DNA of 64,000 nucleotides from Novosphingobium decolorationis (GTDB lineage Bacteria; Pseudomonadota; Alphaproteobacteria; Sphingomonadales; Sphingomonadaceae): positions 2,945,001-3,009,000 of the forward strand of contig NZ_CP054856.1 in assembly GCF_018417475.1 (NCBI RefSeq), read 5' to 3'. The notes below the pieces were generated by a model that did no database searches, was not told the origin of the DNA, and worked only from the letters and a program-made list of their open reading frames with translations. This document shows positions 34,475 to 45,956 of the stretch, piece by piece. Made by a program: the position numbers and the translations under genes. How positions within the stretch are numbered: position 1 is the stretch's first letter; each line of letters opens with the position of its first letter.

Positions 34475-34478
<4 letters not shown>
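34044..34478 (-). CDS. Small GNAT-family N-acetyltransferase
   Basis: A 144-residue single-domain acetyltransferase: [22 protein letters not shown] at the start, acetyl-CoA loop [14 protein letters not shown], and the C-terminal [13 protein letters not shown] strand-turn typical of GNAT. The start is a GTG at 34478 overlapping the thrS stop by four bases, so it is coupled to thrS. The substrate is not known; it resembles YjaB/YiaC-like proteins. Confidence 0.85.
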
Positions 34479-36487
<2,009 letters not shown>

Positions 36488-36868
36488 CGAACTCGTCTTT
36501 CGCTCCTGGGCCGCGCGGGCGGTGCCTTGGGCCTTTGGCACAAGCGCACGCCTCGCGGAAGGTCCGGCGTCGGCTATTTTGGCTTGGGATCGGGAGAATG
36601 ACGCCACATCGCCCGAGCCCGGGCAACGGCGCTGCGTGGTCTCAGCCCACGACCTGCCGTGCCCGGGCGCGCCGGGTGGTGGTGGTCGTGGTGGGTGTTA
36701 CACGCTTGGTCATCGAACGCGCTTCTAGCAGGGAAGTGCCCGCGAGTCACGCGGCCCGGCCCGCTGGGGCCACGCCGTCGGCCGACCTGTCATTATGTCA
36801 ACTATACTTGACACGACTCGCGGTGCAATGACAAGCAAGCTTTACACAAAAGCAAGGGAGCTTGTCGT
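36488..36868. other. Intergenic region between thrS and the micro-operon
   Basis: The 381-base region holds the divergent promoters of thrS and of the small operon starting at 36869. The distinctive part is the palindrome at 36796-36813; a TATACT sequence, close to a -10 consensus, lies within it. No gene or RNA is recognised in 36488-36790, where the short frames lack family matches. Confidence 0.5.
36796..36813. promoter_or_regulatory. Operator palindrome overlapping a -10-like element
   Basis: The perfect inverted repeat TGTCAA-CTATAC-TTGACA contains TATACT at 36803-36808. It lies 55 bases before the first gene of a small operon that encodes an XRE-type regulator, so autoregulation through this site is the natural guess. 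Confidence 0.6.
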
Positions 36869-37036
36869 ATGTCCCGTAATGTTTCGCTGCTCTGGGGTGG
36901 CGGCGTGATCGCCGTGGCCCTTCTCAACATCGCCGAGGTCCTGCCCGACTGGACCACGATTGCCGCAATCCTGACCATGCCCGCGATGGTGGCCCTGCGC
37001 ATCCGCAAGGGGCGCACGCACGGGAAAGGGTGCTGA
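36869..37036 (+). CDS. Small membrane protein, 55 residues
   Basis: MSRNVSLLWGGGVIAVALLNIAEVLPDW... with two short hydrophobic stretches (about 6-22 and 28-43), then a basic tail (RIRKGRTHGKG). AGGGAG lies eight bases before ATG 36869. No family is recognised. It overlaps or abuts the next membrane-protein gene, the first of a four-gene unit read in the same direction. Confidence 0.65.
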   Translation: MSRNVSLLWGGGVIAVALLNIAEVLPDWTTIAAILTMPAMVALRIRKGRTHGKGC

Positions 37037-37038
37037 GC

Positions 37039-37461
37039 GTGGGCCTCTCGAGCACAAATCCGGCGTATCGCCGCTATCTGCGGCGCTTCATTCCGATCAC
37101 GTTTGTCTACGTGGCCCTGTTCGCGCTGGCGACCTGGGTGATCCCTGACGACGCCCCGGCCAGCGTGCTGACGGTGGGTGTCGCGATCCTGCCGGGGCTG
37201 GCCGTCCTGGGCTGGATCTGGGCGATGGCGCGGCTGCTGGTCGAACTTCAGGATGAGTATCTACGCATGCTGGAAGTGCGCAAGTTCCTGGTCGCGACAG
37301 CGCTGACGCTGGCGGTTTGCAGCGTCTGGGGCATTCTCGAACTCTATTCGCCCCAGGTGCCGAAGCTCCCGATCTTCTTCGTATTCCCAATGTGGTGCGC
37401 AGGGCTGGGGCTGGGAATGGTGGTCAACAAGCTGACGCTTGGCGATGCGGGGTGCATGTGA
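37039..37461 (+). CDS. Four-helix membrane protein, partner of XRE regulator
   Basis: A 140-residue protein with four predicted helices (about 15-33, 42-66, 80-98 and 108-128). It begins at GTG 37039 with AAAGGG upstream; GTG 37030, overlapping the previous gene, is an alternative. Membrane proteins of this kind are often encoded next to a small YozG-like XRE regulator and are thought to control or sense for it. The stop overlaps the regulator's GTG start. Confidence 0.75.
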   Translation: MGLSSTNPAYRRYLRRFIPITFVYVALFALATWVIPDDAPASVLTVGVAILPGLAVLGWIWAMARLLVELQDEYLRMLEVRKFLVATALTLAVCSVWGILELYSPQVPKLPIFFVFPMWCAGLGLGMVVNKLTLGDAGCM

Positions 37462-37652
37462 AGAACCGCCTGAAAGTCCTGCGGGCCGAGCGTGGCTGGA
37501 GCCAGCAGGACCTGGCCGGAAAGCTCGATGTCTCGCGCCAGAGCATCAACGCCATCGAGACGGGACGTTACGATCCCTCGCTGCCGCTGGCCTTTCGTAT
37601 TGCCGAAGTATTCGAACTTGCGATAGAAGAGATCTTCCTGAGAGGAGAGTAA
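37458..37652 (+). CDS. Small XRE-type (YozG-like) transcriptional regulator
   Basis: A 64-residue helix-turn-helix protein, MKNRLKVLRAERGWSQQDLAGKLDVSRQSINAIETGRYDPSLPLAFRIAEVFELAIEEIF. It is a minimal Cro/C1-like domain of the YozG type. The GTG start overlaps the previous stop (GTGA). It likely binds the palindrome at 36796-36813 upstream of its own operon. Confidence 0.9.
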   Translation: MKNRLKVLRAERGWSQQDLAGKLDVSRQSINAIETGRYDPSLPLAFRIAEVFELAIEEIFLRGE

Positions 37653-37654
37653 CG

Positions 37655-37858
37655 ATGCCGCGCGCATCTCGTCCCGTTCGTACACGGCTGCTCATGCTGG
37701 CCGCTTCGCTGGCCCTGTTCGCAGGGCTGAGGGCGCTTGCATTTGAGCGTTTGGGCGCCGAAAGCGTCGCATCGGACATCACGGGCGCGCCGATCTACGC
37801 GATCACGCAGACGGGCAATCACATCCTTGTCGAGGTCGTGAGCCCGATTCTCTACTGA
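37655..37858 (+). CDS. Small single-span membrane or secreted protein
   Basis: A 67-residue protein with a basic N-terminus and one hydrophobic segment (about 12-28, LLMLAASLALFAGLRAL), then a short polar domain. It may be a signal anchor. AGAGGAG lies six bases upstream of ATG 37655 and the gene follows the regulator by two bases. Its 3' end overlaps the convergent gene by seven bases. Function unknown. Confidence 0.65.
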   Translation: MPRASRPVRTRLLMLAASLALFAGLRALAFERLGAESVASDITGAPIYAITQTGNHILVEVVSPILY

Positions 37859-38898
37859 AGCCGCTTGGGGCGCCGCTCGGCGATCCGCTGCCAGCACCAC
37901 ATGGTGAAAGCCCCTGCGGGAAGGCACAGGAGGGCCAGGGCCGCCGCGAGCAGGTTGGGCGCAGGGGCGAGCGCAGCGCCGAGGAGGACGGCATAGGGCA
38001 GTATCCACCAGCCCCGGCCGCGGCGTTGCAGGAGCGCGGCGACCAAGGCGCTCGCCGAAGCTGCCAGGATCAGCGCACTCCAGGCAAGCTGGGCCGGGCC
38101 CAACTGGGCGAGAACTTCGCCCAGATTTTCTGGGCCGGGCACGCGGGCGAGGAAGGCCTCCGGGTGGCCAATGTAGGGCCAGGTCCAGGGCGCCGTGGCG
38201 ACGAGCGCGATGCCGAGCACGAGGGCACCTTCCCCCAGCACGCCGCCAAGACGCCGCCACGTGAAGGGCGCGCGCAGCGAGTCGAGGACGAAGAGCAGCG
38301 CGGGCACAAGAAGGCTCGCCGGCTCGGTCAGCGCGGCGAGCGCGAAGACGAGGCCCGCGCTCCCAAGGTGCCAGCGGCTCGTGCGCACGATTACCAGTCC
38401 GCACCCGGTCAGCACCAGCGCGGTGAGGAAGAGTCCGGGGCCCGCCAGCGGAACCGACGTTATGGCAAGCGGCGAGATCGCCAGCAGCAAAAGGCCTATG
38501 CGCGCGGCGGCCTCGCTGGCAAACAGGCGTCGCCCCAGCACCAGAGTCAGCGCGCCGATGGCAAGGGCGTTGGCGAGGTTGAACAGTCCCAGCGTGACCG
38601 CACTTGCGCCGAAACGGGCATAGGCCAGCGAGAGGACCATGGGCCAACCGATCGGCGTGAAGATAGCCGGGTCGCCGGGCGCGGCGAAATACCCTCCGCC
38701 AACTGCCAGCGCGAGCGCCGCTTCGTGATGCCACTGGGCCTCGGGCGGGACCGCGATGTCGAGGAACAGCGCCCCGACCCGCAGCCCGAAATAGAGCGCC
38801 CAGATTGCGAGCAGGACCGAGCGCTGCTGCGCGAACCATTCCAGCCGCCGCGCGGTGCGCGTGGGCTGTGTGGGGAAGCGGATGATTTGGGCGTTCAT
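37852..38898 (-). CDS. Multi-pass membrane protein, possible GT-C glycosyltransferase
   Basis: A 348-residue protein with about nine or ten hydrophobic helices. After the first helix comes a periplasmic loop with acidic residues and WHHEAALALAVGGGYF, and TPIGWPM follows, resembling the layout of ArnT/PMT-like GT-C enzymes but without their clear D-E pair. The assignment is weak; a membrane protein of unknown function is the safe reading. Repeat copy C lies upstream of its start. Confidence 0.6.
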   Translation of the reverse strand: MNAQIIRFPTQPTRTARRLEWFAQQRSVLLAIWALYFGLRVGALFLDIAVPPEAQWHHEAALALAVGGGYFAAPGDPAIFTPIGWPMVLSLAYARFGASAVTLGLFNLANALAIGALTLVLGRRLFASEAAARIGLLLLAISPLAITSVPLAGPGLFLTALVLTGCGLVIVRTSRWHLGSAGLVFALAALTEPASLLVPALLFVLDSLRAPFTWRRLGGVLGEGALVLGIALVATAPWTWPYIGHPEAFLARVPGPENLGEVLAQLGPAQLAWSALILAASASALVAALLQRRGRGWWILPYAVLLGAALAPAPNLLAAALALLCLPAGAFTMWCWQRIAERRPKRLQ

Positions 38899-38962
38899 GG
38901 CGAATTTTCGTAGATGCGGCGGCGAAGGTGGGCAAGGGGGCGTGAAGAAGGAAGATAGGATT

Positions 38963-39075
38963 CAAGGGGTTATTACCCCTTGACCCCCAAAAGGGCGTCC
39001 TCACCTTCCACACGCCGCTATGGCTGAGATACGCGCGGTCGCCTGTTCGGGGAGCCCGAGGGCAATGGCCCTCGG
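38963..39075 (+). repeat. 113-bp palindromic intergenic repeat, copy C
   Basis: Same length and arrangement as copies A, B and D. In the left hairpin the closing C-G pair is changed to T-A (AAGGGGT-TATT-ACCCCTT), a compensatory change, while the right hairpin keeps its 8-bp stem with loop CAATG-type change. The middle is more diverged. Unlike the others it lies between divergent genes. Confidence 0.88.
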
Positions 39076-39119
39076 ATCTCTCCTTGCCCTTCTCGGTCCC
39101 AGCCCCCACCTTGCGCGCC

Positions 39120-39872
39120 ATGACCGAGATCCGCTTCCACGAAATGGCCGATGGCCGCCGCATCGCCCACCGCTTCGCGCCCGGACAGGGCCCCACGCTC
39201 GTCTTCCTGCCGGGCTACATGTCCGACATGTCGGGCAGCAAGGCGACGGCGCTGTTCGAAATGGCCGTCCACACCGGCCGCGCCTGCCTGCTTGTCGACT
39301 ATTCGGGCTGCGGGGCGAGTGACGGCGATTTCGCCGACGGCACGCTCAGCCGCTGGCGCGACGAGGTGGTGGCCGTGATCGAGGCCGCCGCGCTCGACAA
39401 GGTGGTCCTGATCGGCTCCTCGATGGGCGGCTGGCTGATGCTGATGGTAGCCGATGCCCTGCCCGACAAGGTCCACTCGATGATCGGCATTGCCGCCGCG
39501 CCCGATTTCACCGACTGGGGCATCGCGCAGATGGACAAGGGACTGCTTGCCGATGGTGAGACCATCTACGAAGACAATCCCTATGGTCCCGAACCCACGC
39601 CGACCCACCCCGCCTTCTGGGCCGACGGGCAGGCGAACCTCCAGCTGGAAGCACCGATCGAGTTCTACGGTCCGGTGCGTCTCCTCCACGGCCAGCGCGA
39701 CGAGGACGTGCCTTTCGACCTTTCGCTGCGCCTGTGCGAAATGCTGCGTTCAGACGATGTGCAGGTGACTTTCATCAAGGACGGCGACCACCGCCTTTCG
39801 CGCGAGACCGATATCGCGGTTCTCATGCGCACCGTGGCCGACCTGCTTCTGGCCCGTGACCCGGAAAGCTGA
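39120..39872 (+). CDS. Alpha/beta-hydrolase
   Basis: A 250-residue serine hydrolase. The nucleophile elbow is GSS-M-G-G (around residue 99), the acid is likely in HGQRDEDVPF, and the histidine lies in KDGDHRLSR near the C-terminus. A long-chain esterase or serine aminopeptidase-like role is possible, but the substrate is not known. ATG 39120 (MTEIRFHEMADGRR) begins the domain; the upstream frame runs into repeat copy C. Confidence 0.88.
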   Translation: MTEIRFHEMADGRRIAHRFAPGQGPTLVFLPGYMSDMSGSKATALFEMAVHTGRACLLVDYSGCGASDGDFADGTLSRWRDEVVAVIEAAALDKVVLIGSSMGGWLMLMVADALPDKVHSMIGIAAAPDFTDWGIAQMDKGLLADGETIYEDNPYGPEPTPTHPAFWADGQANLQLEAPIEFYGPVRLLHGQRDEDVPFDLSLRLCEMLRSDDVQVTFIKDGDHRLSRETDIAVLMRTVADLLLARDPES

Positions 39873-39906
39873 TCGTCCGCACGGCCGACCGGAGACGTAA
39901 CCCTCG

Positions 39907-40776
39907 ATGTCGATTTCGCTGCTTCTGATGCCCCTTCTCGCCCAGGCGGCGGGGACCATCGGCTCGCCCTATGCCTCTTCGCTTCCGCTCGAGATCATCG
40001 AGAAGAAGAACGACGAGGCGCGCAAGCAGGCGCAGGAGCGGGCCTATGCCGGGCCCGCCGCGCCGGTCAGCCGCAAGGGGTGCATGGACCTTGTCCAGTC
40101 CGATCCGCAAGGCTCGGCCAATCTGGCGCAGGAGGCCCTCTATGAGGCGATGGGGCGCGAACGCGTGCGCGCCGGCCTGTGCCTGGGCGCGGCGCTCACC
40201 GTGCTGGAACGCTTCGACGAGGCGCGCGAGGCTTTCGTCACCGCGCGCGATGCGACCGAGGCCGAGGACCACGTCAGCCGCGCGCGGCTGGGCGACATGG
40301 CGGCCAACGCCGAACTGGCACAGGGCAATGGCGCCAAGGCGCTGCTGCTGCTGGGCCCCGCACTCACCGAGGCCAAGGCGAGCGGCGATGACCGCGTTCT
40401 CGCCGAAGTCCAGATCGACCGCGCGCGCGGGCTTGTCGCCGTCGACCAGGCCGAGCAGGCGGCCGATGCCCTTGCGGCGGCGCGCGTTGCCGATCCGGAG
40501 AACGCGCAGGCCTGGCTTCTTTCGGCGACGCTCGCGCGGCGCCAAGACCAGCTGATCGTCGCTTCGGGCCAGATCGAGACGGCGGCCAAACTGGCACCGC
40601 GCGATCCGGCCGTCGGCCTGGAGGCGGGCGTGATCGCGATGCTTTCGGGCGAGGCGGATGCCGCGCGCCGCAGCTGGCAGTCGGTACTGGACGTCGCCCC
40701 GCAGAGCCCGGAAGCCCAGACCGCCAAGACCTATCTTGCGCAGACGGCCCCCGATGATGGGCCGGAGCGCCCCTGA
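39907..40776 (+). CDS. TPR-repeat protein, exported
   Basis: A 289-residue protein with a short N-terminal hydrophobic segment (MSISLLLMPLLAQAAG), probably a signal peptide, and repeated Ala-rich helical pairs from about residue 70 that fit tetratricopeptide repeats (for example LGAALTVLERFDEAREAFVTAR and LARRQDQLIVASGQIETAAKLAPRDP). TPR proteins scaffold protein contacts; the partner here is unknown. Confidence 0.8.
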   Translation: MSISLLLMPLLAQAAGTIGSPYASSLPLEIIEKKNDEARKQAQERAYAGPAAPVSRKGCMDLVQSDPQGSANLAQEALYEAMGRERVRAGLCLGAALTVLERFDEAREAFVTARDATEAEDHVSRARLGDMAANAELAQGNGAKALLLLGPALTEAKASGDDRVLAEVQIDRARGLVAVDQAEQAADALAAARVADPENAQAWLLSATLARRQDQLIVASGQIETAAKLAPRDPAVGLEAGVIAMLSGEADAARRSWQSVLDVAPQSPEAQTAKTYLAQTAPDDGPERP

Positions 40777-40797
40777 GACACCAGACTACGGATAACG

Positions 40798-41784
40798 ATG
40801 CCCATGGTACCCCTTTCGGTTCTCGACCTTGTCACCGTTCGCGAAGGCGACAGCGTGGCCCGCTCGCTCGACATCACCGTCGATACCGCCAAGGCCGCCG
40901 AAGCCAACGGCTTCAAGCGTTACTGGGTGGCCGAGCACCACGGCATGGCGGGGATTGCGGGCGGAGCGACCTCGGTCGTGCTTGCGCACATCGGCAACGC
41001 GACCAGCACGATCCGCATCGGCGCGGGCGGGATCATGTTGCCCAACCACACGCCCTACGTGATCGCCGAGCAGTTCGGCACGCTTTCGGCGATGTTCCCG
41101 GGCCGCGTGGACCTGGGGCTGGGCCGTGCGGCGGGCGCGGACGGGCGGCTGGCGAACGCCTTGCGCAAGGACATCGTGAGCGCGTCGGAACGCTTCCCGC
41201 AGGACGTTGTCGAACTGCGCGCCCGCTTTGCCGGGCAGGCCGTAGGCGGCGTGGAATCCCCGCAGGCAAGCGGGGCGGATGCGGAAATGTGGATCCTGGG
41301 CTCCAGCCTCTTCGGCGCGCAGCTCGCCGCCATGCTGGGTCTTCCCTATGCCTTCGCTTCGCACTTCGCGCCCACCCATCTGGACGAGGCCGCGCGCATC
41401 TACCGCGAGCGCTTCGAGCCGTCCGAATTTTGCGACAAGCCCTATTTCATGGCCGCGATCAACACGATGGCCGCCGAGACCGAAGAGGAGGCCTGGTACC
41501 TCTCCTCCTCGACCGACCAGAGCTTCGTCGCGCTGCGCACGGGTAGTCCCGGCAAGCTGCAGCCGCCGCTGCGCAATTACCGCGAAAGTCTCCCCGCTCC
41601 GGCGCGCGCAATGCTCGAGCAGATGCGCGGTGTCGCCGCCGTCGGCACGCCCGACCAGGTGCGCGCGGGGCTCGAGGCCTTTGTCGCGCGTACGCAGGCT
41701 GACGAGCTGATCCTGAGCGCCTCGACCTTCGATCCCGCCGCGCAGATCCGCTCGCTCGAACTGATCGCCGGGGCGCTCGACTGA
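40798..41784 (+). CDS. LLM-class flavin-dependent monooxygenase (luciferase-like)
   Basis: A 328-residue TIM-barrel flavoprotein of the bacterial luciferase-like superfamily (MsnO8/YhbW-type). Recognisable regions are [51 protein letters not shown] and [18 protein letters not shown]. It uses reduced FMN and O2 on an unknown substrate. It is followed 94 bases later by a ferredoxin-reductase gene, but a joint pathway is not shown. Confidence 0.88.
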   Translation: MPMVPLSVLDLVTVREGDSVARSLDITVDTAKAAEANGFKRYWVAEHHGMAGIAGGATSVVLAHIGNATSTIRIGAGGIMLPNHTPYVIAEQFGTLSAMFPGRVDLGLGRAAGADGRLANALRKDIVSASERFPQDVVELRARFAGQAVGGVESPQASGADAEMWILGSSLFGAQLAAMLGLPYAFASHFAPTHLDEAARIYRERFEPSEFCDKPYFMAAINTMAAETEEEAWYLSSSTDQSFVALRTGSPGKLQPPLRNYRESLPAPARAMLEQMRGVAAVGTPDQVRAGLEAFVARTQADELILSASTFDPAAQIRSLELIAGALD

Positions 41785-41878
41785 GCCGCGAGGACAAGAG
41801 CCGGTACAAGACCATGTGCGTGCAGGGGTATTGCCAGCGCCGCCGCAAGCGGCCAGACAGGCCCGTCCAGGAGGGGAT

Positions 41879-43105
41879 ATGAACCAGTCTGATGTTGTTA
41901 TCGTGGGGGCCGGCCACGGCGGCGCCCAATGTGCGCTGGCTCTGCGCCAGAACGGTTTTGAGGGCTCGATCACGGTGATCGGGCGCGAGCCGGAGTACCC
42001 CTACGAGCGCCCGCCGCTCTCCAAGGAGTACTTCGCGCGCGAGAAGACCTTCGACCGCCTCTATATCCGTCCGCCCACGTTCTGGGCCGAAAAGGACGTG
42101 AGCTTCCGCCTTGGCTGCGAAGTCATCAAGGTCGATCCCAAGGCGCATACCTTGCGTCTTTCGGACGGCGAGACCTTCGAATACGGCAAGCTGGTCTGGG
42201 CGACCGGCGGCGATCCGCGCCGCCTCTCGTGCTCGGGCGCCGAACTGGCCGGTGTCCATGCGGTGCGCACGCGCGCCGACTGCGACACGCTGATGGCCGA
42301 GGTGGACGCCGGGATCCGCAAGGTGGTGGTGATCGGCGGTGGCTACATCGGCCTGGAAGCGGCCGCTGTGCTGGCCAAGCTGGGCCTGGAGGTCACGCTC
42401 CTCGAAGCGCTGCCCCGCGTCCTTGCGCGCGTGGCGGGCGAGGAGCTTTCCGCCTTCTACGAGAAGGAGCACCGCGAGCACGGGGTGGACCTGCGCACGG
42501 GCGTTGCGGTCGAATGCCTCGAAGGCGATGGCAAGAAGGTCACCGGGGTCAAGCTTGCCGATGGTTCGGTCCTTCCCGCCGAGGCGGTGATCGTGGGCAT
42601 TGGTATCGTGCCTGCCGTCGGCCCGCTGATCGCCGCAGGCGCCGCGGGGGCCAATGGCGTCGATGTGGATGAATACTGCCGCACGTCGCTTCCCGACATC
42701 TACGCCATCGGTGATTGCGCCGCCTTTGCCTGCGGCTTTGCGGGCGGCGATGTCATGCGCGTGGAATCGGTGCAGAACGCCAACGACATGGCGACCTGCG
42801 TGGCCAAGGCGCTGTGCGGCGACGAACAGCCCTACAAGGCCTTCCCGTGGTTCTGGTCGAACCAGTATGACCTGAAGCTCCAGACCGCGGGCATCAACAA
42901 GGACTTCGACACCACCGTGGTGCGCGGCGATCCCGACACCCGCAAGTTCTCGGTGGTGTACCTGCGCGCGGGGCGCGTCGCGGCAATCGACAGCGTCAAC
43001 ATGGTCAAGGACTACGTCCAGGGCCGCAAGCTGGTCGAAGCGGGCGCGAAGGTCGACGTCGACCAGCTTGCCGATCCCGAGGTTCCTCTCAAGTCGCTGC
43101 TGTGA
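41879..43105 (+). CDS. FAD-dependent ferredoxin reductase (rhodocoxin/putidaredoxin reductase type)
   Basis: NAD(P)H:ferredoxin oxidoreductase. The 408 residues contain an FAD site [19 protein letters not shown] at the N-terminus, the conserved [11 protein letters not shown] motif, a second nucleotide loop [21 protein letters not shown] (about 148-170) for NAD(P)H, and the FAD-binding AIGDCAAF motif. The C-terminal dimer/reductase domain with [12 protein letters not shown] follows. Such enzymes feed P450s or Rieske oxygenases through a ferredoxin; no such partner lies nearby. Confidence 0.9.
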   Translation: MNQSDVVIVGAGHGGAQCALALRQNGFEGSITVIGREPEYPYERPPLSKEYFAREKTFDRLYIRPPTFWAEKDVSFRLGCEVIKVDPKAHTLRLSDGETFEYGKLVWATGGDPRRLSCSGAELAGVHAVRTRADCDTLMAEVDAGIRKVVVIGGGYIGLEAAAVLAKLGLEVTLLEALPRVLARVAGEELSAFYEKEHREHGVDLRTGVAVECLEGDGKKVTGVKLADGSVLPAEAVIVGIGIVPAVGPLIAAGAAGANGVDVDEYCRTSLPDIYAIGDCAAFACGFAGGDVMRVESVQNANDMATCVAKALCGDEQPYKAFPWFWSNQYDLKLQTAGINKDFDTTVVRGDPDTRKFSVVYLRAGRVAAIDSVNMVKDYVQGRKLVEAGAKVDVDQLADPEVPLKSLL

Positions 43106-43233
43106 AGCGATAGGTCCTGTATCGCACCTGCGGGCTGGACCTGTGCAAAAATGTCGTTAAGGCCCGCTCTTTCGTAATTTTCGAAGGGGCGGGCGTCGAC
43201 GCGCGCACGCACCCGTGCAAGGGGTGAAGCGGT

Positions 43234-44550
43234 ATGAACGCGCGGACAGACGCGGAAAGCAGGCAGGTGCGCGGGTTCGAGCCCTATCGGCGCAACGCGC
43301 GGGTGCTGGGCGCGAGCCTGGTCGGCACCGCGGTCGAGTTCTACGATTTCTACATCTACGCCACGGCCACCGCGCTTGTCTTCGGGCCGCTGTTCTTTCC
43401 CGCCAATTCGGCCTCCGCGCAGCAGCTGGCGGCTTATGCGAGCTTTGCCATCGCGTTCCTGGCCCGTCCCATCGGCGCCACCTTCTTCGGCCATTTCGGC
43501 GACCGCGTGGGGCGCAAGTCCACGCTGGTCGCCTCGCTCATGCTGATGGGCGGGGCGACTGTCGCGATCGGCTTCCTGCCTACCTACCAGAGCATAGGTT
43601 GGTACGCGCCGCTCCTCCTGTGCGTGCTGCGCTTCGGGCAGGGGCTGGGGCTTGGTGGCGAGTGGGGCGGCGCGGCGCTGCTGGCGGTGGAGAGCGCGCC
43701 GCCGGGCTGGCGCGCGCGCTTCGGCATGTTCCCGCAGCTGGGCGCGCCGCTCGGGTTCCTGGCGGCCAACGGCCTGTTCCTGATCCTGTCCGGGCTTCTG
43801 AGCGAAGCGCAGTTCATTGCCTGGGGCTGGCGCCTGCCGTTCCTGCTGAGCTCGGTCCTTGTCGGGCTGGGCCTGTGGATTCGCTTCAGGCTCTCCGACA
43901 GCCACGCGCTCGACGCCACCGGGCACATCGCGCCGCCCAAGGCCATTCCCCTGTTCGAGCTGTTCAAGGGCCACCTGCGCCAGACGGTTGCGGGTACCTT
44001 CGCAGTCGTCGCCTGCTTTGCCATCTACTACCTCACCACCGCCTTCGCGCTGGGCTATGGCACGGGAGAGCTGGGCTATGACCGGCAGGATTTCCTGGGC
44101 GTCCAGCTCTTCGCGATCCTGTTCATGGCTCTGGGCATCGTGGTGGCAGGCTACGCCGCGGACCGTTGGTCCTCGCGCTCGGTGCTGCTGTTCGGCTCGC
44201 TGTGCGCCATCGGTGTGGGGATCGCGATGGGGCCGATGCTGGGCGCGGGCTCGCTCACCGTGATCGCGCTGTTCCTGGCGATGGGCCTGTTCACCATGGG
44301 CCTCGTCTACGGTCCGCTGGCCGCGCTCCTGCCGCAGCTGTTCCCGGCACGGGTGCGCTACACCGGCTCCTCGATCGCCTTCAATGTCGGCGGGATCCTC
44401 GGCGGTGGTTTTGCCCCGGCGGTGGCGCAGGGGCTGGTCGACCAGGGCGGACTGGCCTTTGTCGGCCTCTACATCTCCGGCGCGGCGGTACTCACGCTGG
44501 TCGGGCTGCTCAGCCTTTCGCGCAATACGGAGCGCGACTTCACGGTTTAG
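43234..44550 (+). CDS. MHS-family (metabolite:H+ symporter) MFS transporter
   Basis: A 438-residue transporter with 12 helices of the ShiA/ProP/KgtP group. Diagnostic stretches are ASLVGTAVEFYDFYIYATAT in helix 1, the GHFGDRVGRKSTLV loop 2-3 motif, and RFGQGLGLGGEWGGAALLAVE in helix 4. Likely substrates are small carboxylates, betaines or shikimate-like acids; the specific one cannot be read from sequence. Confidence 0.9.
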   Translation: MNARTDAESRQVRGFEPYRRNARVLGASLVGTAVEFYDFYIYATATALVFGPLFFPANSASAQQLAAYASFAIAFLARPIGATFFGHFGDRVGRKSTLVASLMLMGGATVAIGFLPTYQSIGWYAPLLLCVLRFGQGLGLGGEWGGAALLAVESAPPGWRARFGMFPQLGAPLGFLAANGLFLILSGLLSEAQFIAWGWRLPFLLSSVLVGLGLWIRFRLSDSHALDATGHIAPPKAIPLFELFKGHLRQTVAGTFAVVACFAIYYLTTAFALGYGTGELGYDRQDFLGVQLFAILFMALGIVVAGYAADRWSSRSVLLFGSLCAIGVGIAMGPMLGAGSLTVIALFLAMGLFTMGLVYGPLAALLPQLFPARVRYTGSSIAFNVGGILGGGFAPAVAQGLVDQGGLAFVGLYISGAAVLTLVGLLSLSRNTERDFTV

Positions 44551-44596
44551 AAGTGCGCATATATCGAATAGTGTAGTATGGTTTTATCGTTTCTGC

Positions 44597-44812
44597 ATGG
44601 CGCGGTGCGAGCGCTCGAAATCGCAGATCATGCAGGGCCTGTGGGTCTGCTATGAACTGGGCGAGAAGCGCGAGGGCTTCTTCGTCGAGTTCGGGGCGAC
44701 CAACGGCCTGAAGAACTCGAACACTTGGCTGCTGGAACACGAACTGAGCGGTATCGCCGCCTTTTCCGATGGCGATCACTTTGCGGATCGGCGCCGCAGG
44801 GTCACGCGCTAA
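44597..44812 (+). pseudogene. Remnant of an FkbM-type methyltransferase
   Basis: The 71-residue frame contains GLWVCYELGEKREGFFVEFGATNGLKNSNTWLLEHELSGI, which fits the SAM-binding motif I region of FkbM-family methyltransferases (GFFVEIGA-DG---SNT-LLE). It breaks off after about 60 residues, where normal members continue for over 150 more. The upstream 50 bases are AT-rich compared with the surroundings. Both the N-terminal part and the bulk of the catalytic domain are missing, so it is a fragment. It overlaps the queG 3' end. Confidence 0.65.
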
Positions 44813-45869
44813 GGCGGTGGAATGCCCAGTCGGCGGCTTCGGCCACCACCTCGTCGGCATCCGCGCGCAGCGCTTCGACCTGTGGCAGCAGGGCGCTCCA
44901 CCCACTGTTGCCTGCCGCATAGAGGCAGTTGCGCACGAACCGGTTGCGCCCCACGCGCTTGATCGGTGAGCCCGAGAACAGCTTGCGAAAGCCCGGATCG
45001 TCGAGCGTGAGCAGATCGGCGAGATCAGGGGCGGTCAGCTCCGCGCGCGGCAGGAAGGGCTTCATCGTGTGGGCTGTCCGGGCAAACTTGTTCCAGGGGC
45101 ACACCGCCAGGCAATCGTCGCAGCCATAGATGCGATTGCCCAGCCCTGCACGCAGATCCTCGGGCACCGGGCCCTTGTGCTCGATGGTGAGGTAACTGAT
45201 GCAGCGCCGCGCATCGAGCTGGTAGGGCGCGGGGAAGGCGTCGGTCGGGCAGGCGTCCTGGCAGGCGCGGCACGAGCCGCAGGCATCGCGCGCGGGCGTC
45301 GAAAGCGGGAGCGCAAGCGTGGTGTAGATCTCGCCCAGGAACAGCCAGGAGCCATGCTCGCGGCTGACGAGGTTGGTGTGCTTGCCCTGCCAGCCAAGCC
45401 CGGCGGCGGCCCCCAGGGGCTTTTCCATGACGGGCGCGGTGTCGGTGAAGACCTTGACCCCCGCTTCGCCAAGGCCGCGCGTGTCCGCCTCGGCGACAAG
45501 CCAGCGCGCCAGGTGCTTGAGCGCCTTCTTGACCGTGTCGTGGTAGTCCGCGCCTTGCGCATAGACCGAGATGCGCGCGCGCTCGGGATCGTCCGCCAGC
45601 GCCAGCGGATCGTGCGCGGGGGCGTAGCTCATGCCAAGGGCAATGACCCGCTGCGCCTCGTTCCAGAGCCCTTGTGGCGAGCGGCGGTGATGGGCGCGCT
45701 CGGCCATCCAGCCCATCGTGCCGTGCATGTCGGCCTCCAGCCAGGCCTCGAGTCGCGCGGCGCGTTCGGGATCTTCCTCGGCATCGGCAATGCCGAAGGC
45801 GCAGAAGCCCAGCGAACGCGCTTCCTTTTCAAGGTCTTCTCGAAGGGCACTTAGGACGGTCTTAACCAA
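44802..45869 (-). CDS. queG: Epoxyqueuosine reductase
   Basis: Last step of queuosine tRNA modification: it reduces epoxyqueuosine to queuosine with cobalamin and two 4Fe-4S clusters. The 355-residue product has the catalytic region [28 protein letters not shown] and two cluster motifs ([16 protein letters not shown] and [13 protein letters not shown]). A TTG at 45869 ([22 protein letters not shown]) with GGAG five bases upstream fits the family N-terminus; an in-frame ATG at 45911 would add 14 residues. It is divergent from the ABC transporter operon. Confidence 0.92.
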   Translation of the reverse strand: MVKTVLSALREDLEKEARSLGFCAFGIADAEEDPERAARLEAWLEADMHGTMGWMAERAHHRRSPQGLWNEAQRVIALGMSYAPAHDPLALADDPERARISVYAQGADYHDTVKKALKHLARWLVAEADTRGLGEAGVKVFTDTAPVMEKPLGAAAGLGWQGKHTNLVSREHGSWLFLGEIYTTLALPLSTPARDACGSCRACQDACPTDAFPAPYQLDARRCISYLTIEHKGPVPEDLRAGLGNRIYGCDDCLAVCPWNKFARTAHTMKPFLPRAELTAPDLADLLTLDDPGFRKLFSGSPIKRVGRNRFVRNCLYAAGNSGWSALLPQVEALRADADEVVAEAADWAFHRLSA

Positions 45870-45956
45870 GACGGCTCCATGGACGGGGTTCACACGCCGC
45901 AGCGCGCGCACGAAGATAACGGGGTCGATATGGAGTGTGCACTAGGAGATAGGCCC

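Noticed and set aside
36488-36790. T-box, riboswitch or leader peptide for thrS
   Set aside because: No run of Thr codons, no T-box sequence and no terminator/antiterminator pair were found.
40798-43105. A two-component oxygenase system made of the flavin monooxygenase and the ferredoxin reductase
   Set aside because: The reductase type serves ferredoxins, not free flavin; the 94-base gap and separate families give no support for a shared system.
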